Below are positions 56,401 through 64,000 of a stretch of 64,000 nucleotides of DNA, piece by piece. The position numbers were made by a program, and so were the translations under genes. The stretch is taken from positions 310,001 through 374,000 of the forward strand of contig NZ_PRDM01000005.1 in NCBI RefSeq assembly GCF_015182285.1. The letters are read 5' to 3'. This DNA comes from Flavobacterium hungaricum. GTDB lineage: Bacteria; Bacteroidota; Bacteroidia; Flavobacteriales; Flavobacteriaceae. The notes beneath the pieces are model-generated. The model was not told where the DNA came from. It did no database searches and was given only the letters and a program-made list of their open reading frames with translations. Position 1 is the stretch's first letter, and each line of letters opens with the position of its first letter.

Positions 56401-58519
56401 GTATTATGAAAAAGGCGGCATCGCAAGAGTTTCCTTTTCATATGGCGCTGTAAATGCTGCCAATGCTTCACTTCCGTTTGGAATTAATCAGTGGAATGTA
56501 TATGGTTTCAATTTACCTGATCTGACATTACCAAGTGCCGCTTTTGCTGGAACTTATGTAGACAAGGATTTAAGCTTTGACAGTCAAAAATTTTGGCCAA
56601 AAGGGCAATCACCATCATACTCTCCTGCGTGGCAAGGCGCACCAATGCCTATTGACAATTTTGCTTTAACATACAAACGTGAAGGGTTTCCTTGTGGCCG
56701 CTACAAGCTTACTTTTGCAAACTTTGACGACGCTGTACAAATTTTTATTGACGGCCAGGAGGTATACTATTACGATGGTTACAGTCCTAATGCTAGAGAA
56801 GTAAATTCACCTACGCTTTATTTCTTAAACCAAAATTCTAGAGTAGAAGTTCGTTTAAGAGAGAACGGCGGAGATGCAAATGTCGCACTAAATTTTGTTG
56901 ATAACCCTACTACATATGATGGAACAGGAACTTTCCCATCCAATACAACTTCGATTAAAATTTCTACGCCGACTATCTTAAATAATGATCTTCAGGTTTG
57001 TTCTTGTACAATTGATGCCGGCGCGAGTTTGACTGTTCCAGACGGAAAAACTTTAACCGTAGATCAAGACTTAAATGTAAACGGTAAACTGATTTTGCAA
57101 AACGGAGGATCTCTTTTACAGACTACTTCAAGTAAGGATTTCTATAAAGGTTCTACAACTTCATTCGAATTAATAAGAGATACTCAGCCGGTGCGTCGTT
57201 ACGATTTTACTTATTGGTCTTCTCCTGTTACGTTTGAATCGAACTTTACGCTTAACAATTTATCACCAGCAACTTTGGGCGACAAATATTATTATTATGA
57301 CGCTGCTACTTCGGCTTGGAAAATAAACGGAAAAGGTACTATGAGTATGGCTTTAGCAAAAGGTTATAGTGTGAGAGCACCACAGACGTATGCTCTTACA
57401 GGTTCTGGTCAGGTTTATACAGCAACTTTTAAAGGTATTCCTAACAATGGAGACATCGATGCTACTACATCAAATTCAAAATGGAACTTAATCGGAAATC
57501 CGTATCCTTCTGCTGTTGATGCTGAAAAGTTCATCAATTTAAATTTATCATTAAATGGTGTTGAAACTGGAGCATTGTACTTCTGGACACACAAATCACT
57601 TCCTAGCAGCGCTGTTGCAGGAGATGCTAAATACAATTACACCAGCGATGACTATGCAGTATTTAATCTTACAGGTCATGTTGTAACACATAATAATGCA
57701 GTTGTGGGTGATGGGTTTATTGCTTCTGGACAAGCTTTCTTTGTTTACCCAACTGGAACTAAATCTATTGTATTTAATAACGATATGCGTGTTGGCAGTA
57801 AAAATGGTCAATTTTTTAAGACTGCTAAAACGGATGCTATTGAGAAAAATCGTTTGTGGCTGAATTTTACCAATGAACAAGGTGCTTTTAAACAAATACT
57901 TCTTGGTTACATGGACGGTGCGACAAATAGTATCGATCTAAATTATGATGCAGTTACTATGAGCGGTAACAGTTATGTTGATTTTTATACTATAAGTGAT
58001 GCCGAAAAATTGACTATCCAAGCTCGTGCTTTACCATTTACAGATACTGAAGAAGTTCCGTTAGGATACAAAAGTACTATCGCAGGTGATTTTACAATTT
58101 CGATTGATCATGTTGATGGTTTATTTACTAGTCAAGCTGTTTATTTAGAAGATAAAACGAATGGTAAAATTGTAGATCTGCGTGCAGCCAATTACACTTT
58201 TACAACTGCTGTCGGAACTTTTACAAATCGTTTTGTTCTAAAATATACTAATAAAACATTAGGAACCGGTGATTTTGAAAATACCGCAGAAAGTGTTTTA
58301 ATTTCTGTAAAAGACAAGTTGATCAAAATTACTTCTTCGCAGGAAAACATAAAAGACATTCTTATTTACAATATAGCTGGACAGCAGCTTTACAGTAAGA
58401 ACAAAGTAAACAGCAGTGAGCATCAGATTAGCAATCTGCAGTCTGGCGAACAAGTTTTACTTGCAAAGGTTACGATGGAAAATGGTTACACAGTAACTAA
58501 GAAAATTATATTTCATTAA
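53498..58519 (+). CDS. Giant secreted protein: triplicated jelly-roll/cadherin-like modules, PA14, T9SS type C module
   Basis: A 1673-aa protein from the ATG at 53498. Signal peptide 1-18 (FFGFAQ). Three copies of a roughly 270-aa module follow, starting at about 20, 295 and 565 (LVRWDNP, LVKWNGP, LIIWNGA). Each pairs a jelly-roll-like domain (YQIRYSKDPSF, YIRFYGY) with a cadherin-like Ig domain (VLSNDTQ, FTGTTSFNYTI). A PA14 domain (about 835-985; YNFTIGGDDGVRLYIDGNIV) and a related beta domain (about 1016-1136; DDAVQIFIDGQEV) precede the shared terminal module from about 1228 (RRYDFTYWSSPVT, IGNPYPSAVD, LYFWTHKSLPS). PA14 often binds carbohydrate, so glycan adhesion is plausible. Confidence 0.87.
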   Translation: MKKTLLLFLLLPFFGFAQTDLVRWDNPNNFTPTVLAAHVTSTDMTGSNLSMLNYVGFTGTNWPTANSINSNTYIQISITADAGYRIDLTSLKYAYFDYDNPQTCRKYQIRYSKDPSFPSNGTLLLDNQSSLTGKNNAVATFPANVFLLPGETMYIRFYGYYSANGWNGARWGLISSHPDVNSGGTYSVPTINGNVSINNPTLKANNDNATSIKNNFVSINVLSNDTQAANPISTVTIASQSANGTAVVNADKTIKFSPADGFTGTTSFNYTIGDGTNTSTATVNVTVTDPTTTALVKWNGPDTKLPNILVSTNAVGAESMTNGSGITLDALANEGFKGSPWPTQFSIDATKYFQVSVSAKTGYKIKLNAFNFTYRGDANLYVQRYQVRYSKDDFATSTLLIDDQTGTGKVTKSLDLSNVTLYPGEKLTLRIYGYKLQSNKDNNSPLFLINSNTLDAGNTTPTFTGTVLNYDTNDLNANDDLVTTQEKRAVSFNPLTNDSNYAGAVITNTQPPAAAGTVTRNNNVFTFTPTATFKGTTSFTYTLTAGAKSSTATVSVTVTELTPRLIIWNGALQQPKAVVTDPNITGNDISAASMALATYSNPNYFNLSGVNGTPTFNKDKYVQVSITPKTNYRLTLTQFSFIYNSPTENNEGATKYQVRYSTDPTFADGGTVLAGETNAVLGADTQVTLNFPANTIVTSSTTQTFYIRIYPYAVPNQYNGYFKIKHDYGGEVGPTITGVVEPSNLLTANPDTASTAKNTAIPIAILSNDENYNPLTSITVTQPSTGGTVAVNGTTNVTFTPAADFVGTTTFTYTLFNGTDYSTATVTVNVTAPPCAATLTPGNNFWKGYVYTYTGNIPAATTYVGSVAEKANFERNVEYGTITGDATVEADNFCGPVPAENFLVRYLMQTTTVADTYNFTIGGDDGVRLYIDGNIVNVSPANSWSDHGYNTYVAQVPLSAGSHSFVYEYYEKGGIARVSFSYGAVNAANASLPFGINQWNVYGFNLPDLTLPSAAFAGTYVDKDLSFDSQKFWPKGQSPSYSPAWQGAPMPIDNFALTYKREGFPCGRYKLTFANFDDAVQIFIDGQEVYYYDGYSPNAREVNSPTLYFLNQNSRVEVRLRENGGDANVALNFVDNPTTYDGTGTFPSNTTSIKISTPTILNNDLQVCSCTIDAGASLTVPDGKTLTVDQDLNVNGKLILQNGGSLLQTTSSKDFYKGSTTSFELIRDTQPVRRYDFTYWSSPVTFESNFTLNNLSPATLGDKYYYYDAATSAWKINGKGTMSMALAKGYSVRAPQTYALTGSGQVYTATFKGIPNNGDIDATTSNSKWNLIGNPYPSAVDAEKFINLNLSLNGVETGALYFWTHKSLPSSAVAGDAKYNYTSDDYAVFNLTGHVVTHNNAVVGDGFIASGQAFFVYPTGTKSIVFNNDMRVGSKNGQFFKTAKTDAIEKNRLWLNFTNEQGAFKQILLGYMDGATNSIDLNYDAVTMSGNSYVDFYTISDAEKLTIQARALPFTDTEEVPLGYKSTIAGDFTISIDHVDGLFTSQAVYLEDKTNGKIVDLRAANYTFTTAVGTFTNRFVLKYTNKTLGTGDFENTAESVLISVKDKLIKITSSQENIKDILIYNIAGQQLYSKNKVNSSEHQISNLQSGEQVLLAKVTMENGYTVTKKIIFH

Positions 58520-58537
58520 TTGATTTAAGAACATACC

Positions 58538-58568
58538 AAAATCCGGCAGCTAACATTGCCGGATTTTT
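58538..58568 (+). terminator. Terminator between the two plus-strand giant genes
   Basis: Stem AAATCCGGCA / TGCCGGATTT with a short loop, then TT. The following gene therefore needs its own promoter. Confidence 0.8.
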
Positions 58569-58680
58569 ATGCATAGAGATTAACCTAAATTAAAACAGAT
58601 TTTAGAGCTTACTTTTTTCAATAAGAAGAAAAAGCAAAAGAGAAAAAAAATAACTAAACCAACCCTAAACCGTCAACCCC

Positions 58681-61600
58681 ATGTCACAAAAATTGCATTT
58701 GCACTTTCGTTCTTTTACGATGCATTTTTTAATGTTGTCGTTTTTTTTATTTTCAATAAAGACAACTGCACAACTTAGAATATCAAGAATTCACACAGAC
58801 TGGAAAGGTTACTGGACATCAAATGACAAAACACTGGTAAACAATCGTCCAGATACTGCCAACAACTTACTTGCCTTTCAGTGGAACGGGACCACCTATT
58901 CTACAGGCGTAAACGACAATACTCTTACTACGCAGGGTGTTACTTTCGTTCCGCAAAAATTCAGAGCTTTAAAAATTCAATCTTTAGGTTACACAACCGA
59001 CACCTATTTTTTACAAGGCTCGATGATTGATGGATCTAACGCTGTCACTAAATTAGAACCGCCTCTTGTAGGGACAACTGCTACTGGTCCAGAACTTGCC
59101 GCAAGACTTACCGATGGTGTCAACGGATTAACTCTAGGAACGGGAATCGCAAACATAAAAGCGGGAACTGCCGAATTTAAAATCGGGACGAACAATCTAA
59201 ACATTACAGGAATCGGAGACGGAAAACCCGATCTTATTGTAACACAAGTTGCAGAACCAGGAGGAACACCAGACAAATTTAAATTTGTTGATGCTGCTGG
59301 AAATACTATTGGAACTGAAATATCGGTAAATTTTGTTTCTATCGATGCAGTCGGTACTTACAGTTTAGATTTATTTAGAGCAGACAATGGTGCTCCAGCC
59401 TTTACCGCTGCTGACAAAAGAGATATTAGAATGCTCGGAATTGAAACCAGCTCATTTGGTATTACTGCTGCAAATGCTTCTCAAGTAGACCGTTTTGTGG
59501 TTACGTTTTCTGGAAACTCCGATTGCGCTTTTATTGCTTTTAATACCGAATCTTTAAAAATTGCCGAATTAAGCATGATCAAAAGTGTTTCAATGCCTTC
59601 GGCTTGTGGAAAAGCAGGCGATGTTCTTACCTATTCTTTTGATATTAAAAATACTGGAGAGGTTCCGATCAGCAATATTAGTGTTTCGGATCCGATGGCA
59701 GGATTAACTATCGCTGGAAATTCTATTCCGACTTTGGCTGCTGGAGATACCAGAACATTAACGGGAACTTATACTATTACGCCAGCGAATGTTTCTGCAG
59801 GAAAAGTAGTAAACTCTGCAAAAGTTTCGGGATCTGATCCGTCATTAAACATTGTTGAAGATGTATCAGGCCATAGTTATACCGATAACATTGCAACTGA
59901 AATTATATTACTTCCACCGCCAACTCTTGGCGCAATTACCAATGTCGGCTGTTCTAATCTAGGAAGTATTGAATTAAGCAACCTTCCTGCTGGATCATGG
60001 TCGGTACAAAGAACTCCGGGAGGAGTTGTAACGACCGGAACTGGCACCACCGCAACTATTTCAAATATTCCGGTTGGAACGGCTTATTCGTTTACTGTCA
60101 CCACTAGTTCTGGCTGTAAATCACCTTCATCTGCCCCTTTTAATATTGTAAACCAATCTACTACAACTTGGGATGGTACGGCATGGAGCCAAGGCGCACC
60201 AGATATTAACAAAAATGTTGTTTTCTCAGGACCTTATACTATTACCGGCAATATCAATGCTTGTGCGCTAACCGTTAGCGCAGGGGTAAATTTAGTCGTG
60301 CCAACTAACGTTACGCTAAATGTATTAAATGCTGTTTCGGTTTCGAGTACCGGATCTTTAACTTTTGAAAACAATTCGAGTCTTGTACAGACTAATAATG
60401 TTACCAATACAGGAAATATTATTTACAGAAGAATTACAAAACCAGTTCGTCGATACGATTTTACCTATTGGTCTTCTCCTATTTACAGTTCTGCTTACAC
60501 ACTTAAATCTTTATCTTCTGCAACTTTGGCAGATAAATATTATTATTACGATTCTACCAACAGCACTTGGAAAATAAGCTATAGAGGAGAAATGGTTATG
60601 GCACCAGGGGTGTCTTACAGCGTACGCGCACCACAAACTTACAGTATTACAAATGCGGCAACTTATCTGGCTACATTCACAGGAGTTCCAAACAATGGAA
60701 ACTTTTCTATTACAACAATAGCAGGAAATTGGTACCTAATTGGAAACCCGTATCCGTCGGCAATATCTGCAGATGCTTTTATAAACAGCAATCTACATAC
60801 AGGAGCTATTTATTTGTGGACACACAATTCTCCTCCAAGCAATGCGGTGGCTGGTGACGCAAAATACAATTATACCAGCAGTGATTATGCCGTATATACT
60901 TTAGCAGGAGGCACAGGCACAACAGCTGGTGCAGACAGACCGAATGGTTATATTGCTGCAGGGCAGGGCTTTTTTGTTAACTCCAGCACTGCAACTCCAA
61001 TCGTATTTACAAACTCTATGCGAAGAGTTGGCAACAATACTCAGTTCTACAAAACTGCCGCAAACGAGGATGGGGATAAAAATCGTTTGTGGTTGAATTT
61101 CAGCAACGAACAAGGAGCTTTTAAGCAGATCTTATTAGGTTATATGGAGGGCGCAACCAATAATATAGATACGAACTATGATGCCGAAACAATGAATGCC
61201 AACAGTTATGTTGATTTTTATACGATCAGCAATACTAATCAACTGACTATTCAGGCTCGTGCATTGCCATTTGACAACACAGAAACAGTTCCTGTAGGAT
61301 ACAAAACGACTATCGCGGGTGATTTTACAATCGCAATAAATGAGGTTGACGGATTCTTTACTGGACAAGAAGTATATCTTGAAGACAAACTTCTAGAAAA
61401 AATTCATGATTTAAGAACTTCAAATTATACTTTTTCTAGTGCAATCGGAACTTTTACAGATCGTTTTGTCTTACGTTATACCAACAAAACATTAGGAAAT
61501 GAGGATTTCGAAAGTGCTGATAATAATCTTTTGGTTTCAGTAAAAGACAAAATTGTAAAAGTGAATTCGTTAAACGAAAACATCAAAGAAGTTTCTGTTT

Positions 61601-61752
61601 ATGATATTGCGGGACATTTATTATACAACAAAAAGAAAGTGAATGAGACCGAATTATCTATTCAAAATCTACAATCAAGTAATCAAGTTTTATTGGTGAA
61701 AGTGACTTTAGAAAATGATCATATCGTTACGAAGAAAATCATATTTCAATAA
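58681..61752 (+). CDS. Large secreted protein: unknown N-terminal domain, DUF11-like domain, T9SS type C module
   Basis: A 1023-aa protein from the ATG at 58681. Hydrophobic signal to about residue 31 (FFLFSIKTTAQ). Residues about 35-285 form an unrecognised beta-rich domain (HTDWKGYWTSNDKTLVNNRP) that looks like a shared exported-protein domain. About 295-405 is a DUF11/conserved-repeat domain (KAGDVLTYSFDIKNTGEVPI), a stalk-type Ig fold. A short linker with ACALTVSAG leads to the terminal module from about 587 (RRYDFTYWSSPIY, IGNPYPSAIS, GAIYLWTHN, GAFKQILLGYMEGATN). The smallest of the five paralogues. Confidence 0.87.
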   Translation: MSQKLHLHFRSFTMHFLMLSFFLFSIKTTAQLRISRIHTDWKGYWTSNDKTLVNNRPDTANNLLAFQWNGTTYSTGVNDNTLTTQGVTFVPQKFRALKIQSLGYTTDTYFLQGSMIDGSNAVTKLEPPLVGTTATGPELAARLTDGVNGLTLGTGIANIKAGTAEFKIGTNNLNITGIGDGKPDLIVTQVAEPGGTPDKFKFVDAAGNTIGTEISVNFVSIDAVGTYSLDLFRADNGAPAFTAADKRDIRMLGIETSSFGITAANASQVDRFVVTFSGNSDCAFIAFNTESLKIAELSMIKSVSMPSACGKAGDVLTYSFDIKNTGEVPISNISVSDPMAGLTIAGNSIPTLAAGDTRTLTGTYTITPANVSAGKVVNSAKVSGSDPSLNIVEDVSGHSYTDNIATEIILLPPPTLGAITNVGCSNLGSIELSNLPAGSWSVQRTPGGVVTTGTGTTATISNIPVGTAYSFTVTTSSGCKSPSSAPFNIVNQSTTTWDGTAWSQGAPDINKNVVFSGPYTITGNINACALTVSAGVNLVVPTNVTLNVLNAVSVSSTGSLTFENNSSLVQTNNVTNTGNIIYRRITKPVRRYDFTYWSSPIYSSAYTLKSLSSATLADKYYYYDSTNSTWKISYRGEMVMAPGVSYSVRAPQTYSITNAATYLATFTGVPNNGNFSITTIAGNWYLIGNPYPSAISADAFINSNLHTGAIYLWTHNSPPSNAVAGDAKYNYTSSDYAVYTLAGGTGTTAGADRPNGYIAAGQGFFVNSSTATPIVFTNSMRRVGNNTQFYKTAANEDGDKNRLWLNFSNEQGAFKQILLGYMEGATNNIDTNYDAETMNANSYVDFYTISNTNQLTIQARALPFDNTETVPVGYKTTIAGDFTIAINEVDGFFTGQEVYLEDKLLEKIHDLRTSNYTFSSAIGTFTDRFVLRYTNKTLGNEDFESADNNLLVSVKDKIVKVNSLNENIKEVSVYDIAGHLLYNKKKVNETELSIQNLQSSNQVLLVKVTLENDHIVTKKIIFQ

Positions 61753-61773
61753 AAATTAAATAATTACTCCATA

Positions 61774-61811
61774 AAAAAATCCATTCTGTGATGAAACAGA
61801 ATGGATTTTTT
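61774..61811. terminator. Bidirectional terminator
   Basis: Perfect 16-bp arms (61774-61789 and 61796-61811; AAAAAATCCATTCTGT and complement) flanked by A/T runs, between convergent genes. Confidence 0.85.
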
Positions 61812-61838
61812 ATTTTAAATCGTTTTTTTAATTGAGTT

Positions 61839-62453
61839 TTATTCCTCTTTTAACTCATCGATTACTTTTCTGATTTCTCTAGCATATTTTCCGTAATAAG
61901 AACGCACCCACCACTCTAAGGTAATTCCCATCCATAAAATCGAAAACGCAACCATTACAAAAACACCAATCAGAAACTGATTGCTAAAATTATCCAATTG
62001 AAAACCTGGCTTTAGGGAAAACCTATAGTACAAAAAGCCAACTAAAAACAAAACCAAAAACGGAGTCAAAGCAAACCCGAAAGTTTTGTACAATTCCATA
62101 TGAAGTCTGATGTCAAAATACGTTTCATAAAGACTGTCCTTAGTTTTTAAATTAATCTTATTTAGTCTCTTATAAAAAATGTAAAGTTTCACCAAATAAT
62201 ACACAGTCACTGACGTAAAAATACTGTAAAGCAAATAAAACGGAACGATCCATTTTGAAGGAAAGTCGAATAAAATTGGTGTGAAGCCCATTAAAACAAC
62301 AGCTACTGACTGCCCAATTAATTCACCCTTCAAATTTTTTCGGATCTTATCCAAAGGCGTATTTGCCGATTGTATTTTTTCTAAATTATTTGGAACAACT
62401 ACATTTTCAGTCTTTTCATTGTTCCATGCGTTTTGTATATCGTTAAAATCCAT
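61839..62453 (-). CDS. Membrane protein, probable anti-sigma-type partner of the ECF factor
   Basis: A 204-aa protein from the ATG at 62453. A cytosolic N terminus (about 1-45; MDFNDIQNAWNNEK) is followed by four hydrophobic segments (about 47-62, 69-90, 122-146, 160-182) and a basic end. The short N-terminal part before the membrane is where an anti-sigma domain would lie, but I see no ZAS or FecR motif. It overlaps the sigma gene by 11 bases, so it is translationally coupled. Anti-sigma function is inferred from position only. Confidence 0.7.
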   Translation of the reverse strand: MDFNDIQNAWNNEKTENVVVPNNLEKIQSANTPLDKIRKNLKGELIGQSVAVVLMGFTPILFDFPSKWIVPFYLLYSIFTSVTVYYLVKLYIFYKRLNKINLKTKDSLYETYFDIRLHMELYKTFGFALTPFLVLFLVGFLYYRFSLKPGFQLDNFSNQFLIGVFVMVAFSILWMGITLEWWVRSYYGKYAREIRKVIDELKEE

Positions 62454-62946
62454 ATCCTTGATTTTTAATAATTTCTTTTAATTTTTCTTTTGCTCTATTT
62501 AATTTAACCCTGGCATTGCCCTCAGAAATTCCGAGATTATCCCCAATTTCTCTATGAGAAAAGCCTTCTAGCTGATAAAATATGATCGCTTTATCAATTT
62601 TTTCAAGCTTTTGAACCGCTTTATAAAAATGCTCCAGCTGACTTTCTTTTATTGCCGAATCCCCTTCATCCTCTTTAATATTTTCTGAAGCTATTTCGTA
62701 TTTATCAACCTTCTTCTTTTCTTTCTTCAAAAAAACAATGGCTGTATTTACCGCGACTCTGTACATCCAAGTCGAAAACTGGCTTTCATTTCTAAAAGTA
62801 TCATACGATTTCCATAATTGGCAGACAATTTCCTGAAACAAATCCTGCTGATCATCATGATTGTCCATGTACATTTTAGAAACTTTGTAGAGAATCCCTT
62901 TATGACTTTCTATCCGTTTTAAAAATTCTTGCTCTTTCTCTTTCAA
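62443..62946 (-). CDS. ECF-type RNA polymerase sigma factor
   Basis: 167 aa from the TTG at 62946 (the next in-frame Met is residue 26). Sigma region 2 is clear (DDQQDLFQEIVCQLWKSYDT, QFSTWMYRVAVNTAIVFLKK), then a charged linker, and region 4 (IIFYQLEGFSHREIGDNLGI, ARVKLNRAKEKLKEI). It directs RNA polymerase to stress-type or surface-function promoters. It sits 7 bp after the TraB-like gene and overlaps the downstream membrane protein gene by 11 bp, forming a three-gene operon. Confidence 0.93.
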   Translation of the reverse strand: MKEKEQEFLKRIESHKGILYKVSKMYMDNHDDQQDLFQEIVCQLWKSYDTFRNESQFSTWMYRVAVNTAIVFLKKEKKKVDKYEIASENIKEDEGDSAIKESQLEHFYKAVQKLEKIDKAIIFYQLEGFSHREIGDNLGISEGNARVKLNRAKEKLKEIIKNQGYGF

Positions 62947-62953
62947 AATAAGT

Positions 62954-63814
62954 TTAGTTCAATACTGGTTTTACACTATACCCTGCTTTTCTTAACAAAT
63001 CAATTACTCCAAACTCACCTCCCAAATGTGCCGATCCCACTGCAAAAAAGACTGTTTCTTTCTCCATAAGTTCTGGCATAATTTTAATCCAGTTTAAATT
63101 TCTGTTGTCCAGAATTTCTTTTTTAGTTTTTTCGCTGGTTACTTTTTTATCTGTGATGATATCATACAAAGCATCAATGTTTTCTTTTTTATATTCCTCA
63201 ACTAATTTCGAAGTCGCTTCTTGATCCGATTCCTCAAGCATCTTAATCATTTCGTCATTAGAATAAGCGCCTTCTAAAATAGAAAATTGCGATTTCACTG
63301 TTTCTAAACCGCCAAAAGTCATGTTTTTCTTTTTCGCCTGTTCAATAAAATCCAATTCATAAAACTTAAGATCGGTACAGCCAAAGCTCTTCATTGATAT
63401 TAAACTCATAACGGTCATCATATTAAAACCATCTACCTGCTGCACTGTCATTCCCGAAGTACGTTTTAAAATCGCATCTAATTTAGTCAATTGCTCTGGA
63501 CTTAACTTTTTGCTCAAAGGTTCTTTACCCATGGCCAATTTTTGCATTTCTAACGTTTCTTTTGGATCAGCAAAATTGATTTCTAAAACCAATTTAGATG
63601 AAGCATCAAATGCTTTTTTGGTTTTTTCGGTGAGAAAATAATCTCCCGAGCAAATCATATGAACGGTTCCGTACAAGTAAGAAGGCTTTGATAATCCGTT
63701 TCCTGAAACTTCCCATAAAAGCGAATTTTCTAATTTTGGTGCATTTTGCGCTTTAGCAGTGATATTAAAAAAAAGTGCTGCTGCGATTACGATTGATTTG
63801 ATTGCATTTTTCAT
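62954..63814 (-). CDS. TraB/GumN family protein
   Basis: A 286-aa protein from the ATG at 63814. A signal peptide ends near NITAKAQ (residue 23). The family motifs are an N-terminal GTVH (SYLYGTVHMICSGDY) and a C-terminal AVGSAHLGGEFGVIDLLRKAGY, which resemble the active-site regions of TiKI-like metallopeptidases. Members are proposed membrane or secreted metalloproteases, but the activity in bacteria is not established. First complete gene of the operon with the ECF factor, and thus a possible sensor-side or target gene. Confidence 0.9.
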   Translation of the reverse strand: MKNAIKSIVIAAALFFNITAKAQNAPKLENSLLWEVSGNGLSKPSYLYGTVHMICSGDYFLTEKTKKAFDASSKLVLEINFADPKETLEMQKLAMGKEPLSKKLSPEQLTKLDAILKRTSGMTVQQVDGFNMMTVMSLISMKSFGCTDLKFYELDFIEQAKKKNMTFGGLETVKSQFSILEGAYSNDEMIKMLEESDQEATSKLVEEYKKENIDALYDIITDKKVTSEKTKKEILDNRNLNWIKIMPELMEKETVFFAVGSAHLGGEFGVIDLLRKAGYSVKPVLN

Positions 63815-63862
63815 TTTGTTGATTGATTTAAGTTGCTGATTTGATTGATTTCTTTTTGATGA

Positions 63863-64000
63863 TTAAAACTCCTTTTTAGATTTGTTATATTTATTTCGCT
63901 GCTCTGAAGCCACAATTGCTGCTATCACACAGACACCAATAACAAATCCCACGAACTTGATTAAAAAGTAACTTAGAAAGCCTACTAAAAATCCTATTGA
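63863..64000 (-). CDS. C-terminal fragment of a small membrane protein (5' end outside window)
   Basis: The last 45 codons of a frame entering from the right edge and stopping with TAA at 63863. It is almost entirely hydrophobic (GFLVGFLSYFLIKFVGFVIG, VCVIAAIVA) with a basic tail (RNKYNKSKKEF). Likely one or two membrane helices; family not recognisable. Separated from the TraB-like gene by about 50 bp on the same strand. Confidence 0.5.
   Translation of the reverse strand, partial: SIGFLVGFLSYFLIKFVGFVIGVCVIAAIVASEQRNKYNKSKKEF

Noticed and set aside
36285..61752. CRISPR array or phage tail genes as an explanation of the repeats
   Set aside because: Repeat units are 267 and 294 bp, uninterrupted and in frame within one coding sequence, without spacers; no phage structural motif is seen.

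Overview
The window looks like a chromosomal segment of a Flavobacterium-type Bacteroidota. It is AT-rich. Promoter-like sites follow the TAnnTTTG pattern of this phylum (for example TATCTTTG at 12624, 15509 and 53437). It carries a SusC/SusD pair, secreted proteins with three different type IX secretion (T9SS) C-terminal signals, and lipoproteins with short Bacteroidota-style lipoboxes. I recognised no rRNA, tRNA, CRISPR array, transposase or phage gene.

Layout. (1) 1-9885, minus strand: a polysaccharide utilisation locus transcribed leftwards as susC, susD, a surface lipoprotein, a GH2 enzyme and a GH31 enzyme cut by the window edge. (2) 10513-11977, plus strand: two tandem paralogous Nudix-type regulators with degenerate catalytic boxes, divergent from the susC operon and probably its regulators. 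(3) 12019-17047: a double-glycine-leader peptide, lepA, a small unknown gene with a structured leader, a WYL regulator and a DinB-family gene. (4) 17281-22654: a large repeat protein with a gliding-type (CHU_C, type B) tail, then thiL. (5) 22741-26810: a signalling patch with a LuxR-type response regulator, a TPR lipoprotein histidine kinase, a tiny secreted protein and a LytTR regulator that lacks its phosphoacceptor Asp. (6) 27082-36038: housekeeping and metabolic genes (glyS, comF, ribF, bioB), a secreted metalloprotease with a type A tail, a small membrane protein and a JmjC/cupin-like oxygenase. (7) 36285-61752: the most striking region, five very large secreted proteins (1023-1967 aa) interrupted only by recX. 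All five end in the same module of about 435-450 residues (FTYWSSP, GNPYPSA, LYFWTH and GAFKQ motifs), which I read as the T9SS type C sorting module, but their N-terminal parts differ completely: a glycine-rich domain plus seven 98-aa repeats, fourteen delta-60 repeats, a SUEL-lectin-like domain plus six 89-aa repeats, triplicated jelly-roll/cadherin-like modules plus PA14, and a DUF11-like domain. (8) 61839-64000, minus strand: a TraB/GumN protein, an ECF sigma factor and a membrane protein as a tight operon, with the 3' end of a small membrane protein at the edge.

How the parts fit. The left block is a glycan uptake and degradation unit with its own regulators. The right block looks like a dedicated set of exported adhesin or matrix proteins built by attaching different ectodomains to one export/anchoring cassette, with internal DNA repeats able to change copy number. 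Between the blocks are core genes with clear intrinsic terminators and several kinds of intergenic inverted-repeat element. Several genes appear to start with TTG or GTG; those starts are argued gene by gene.
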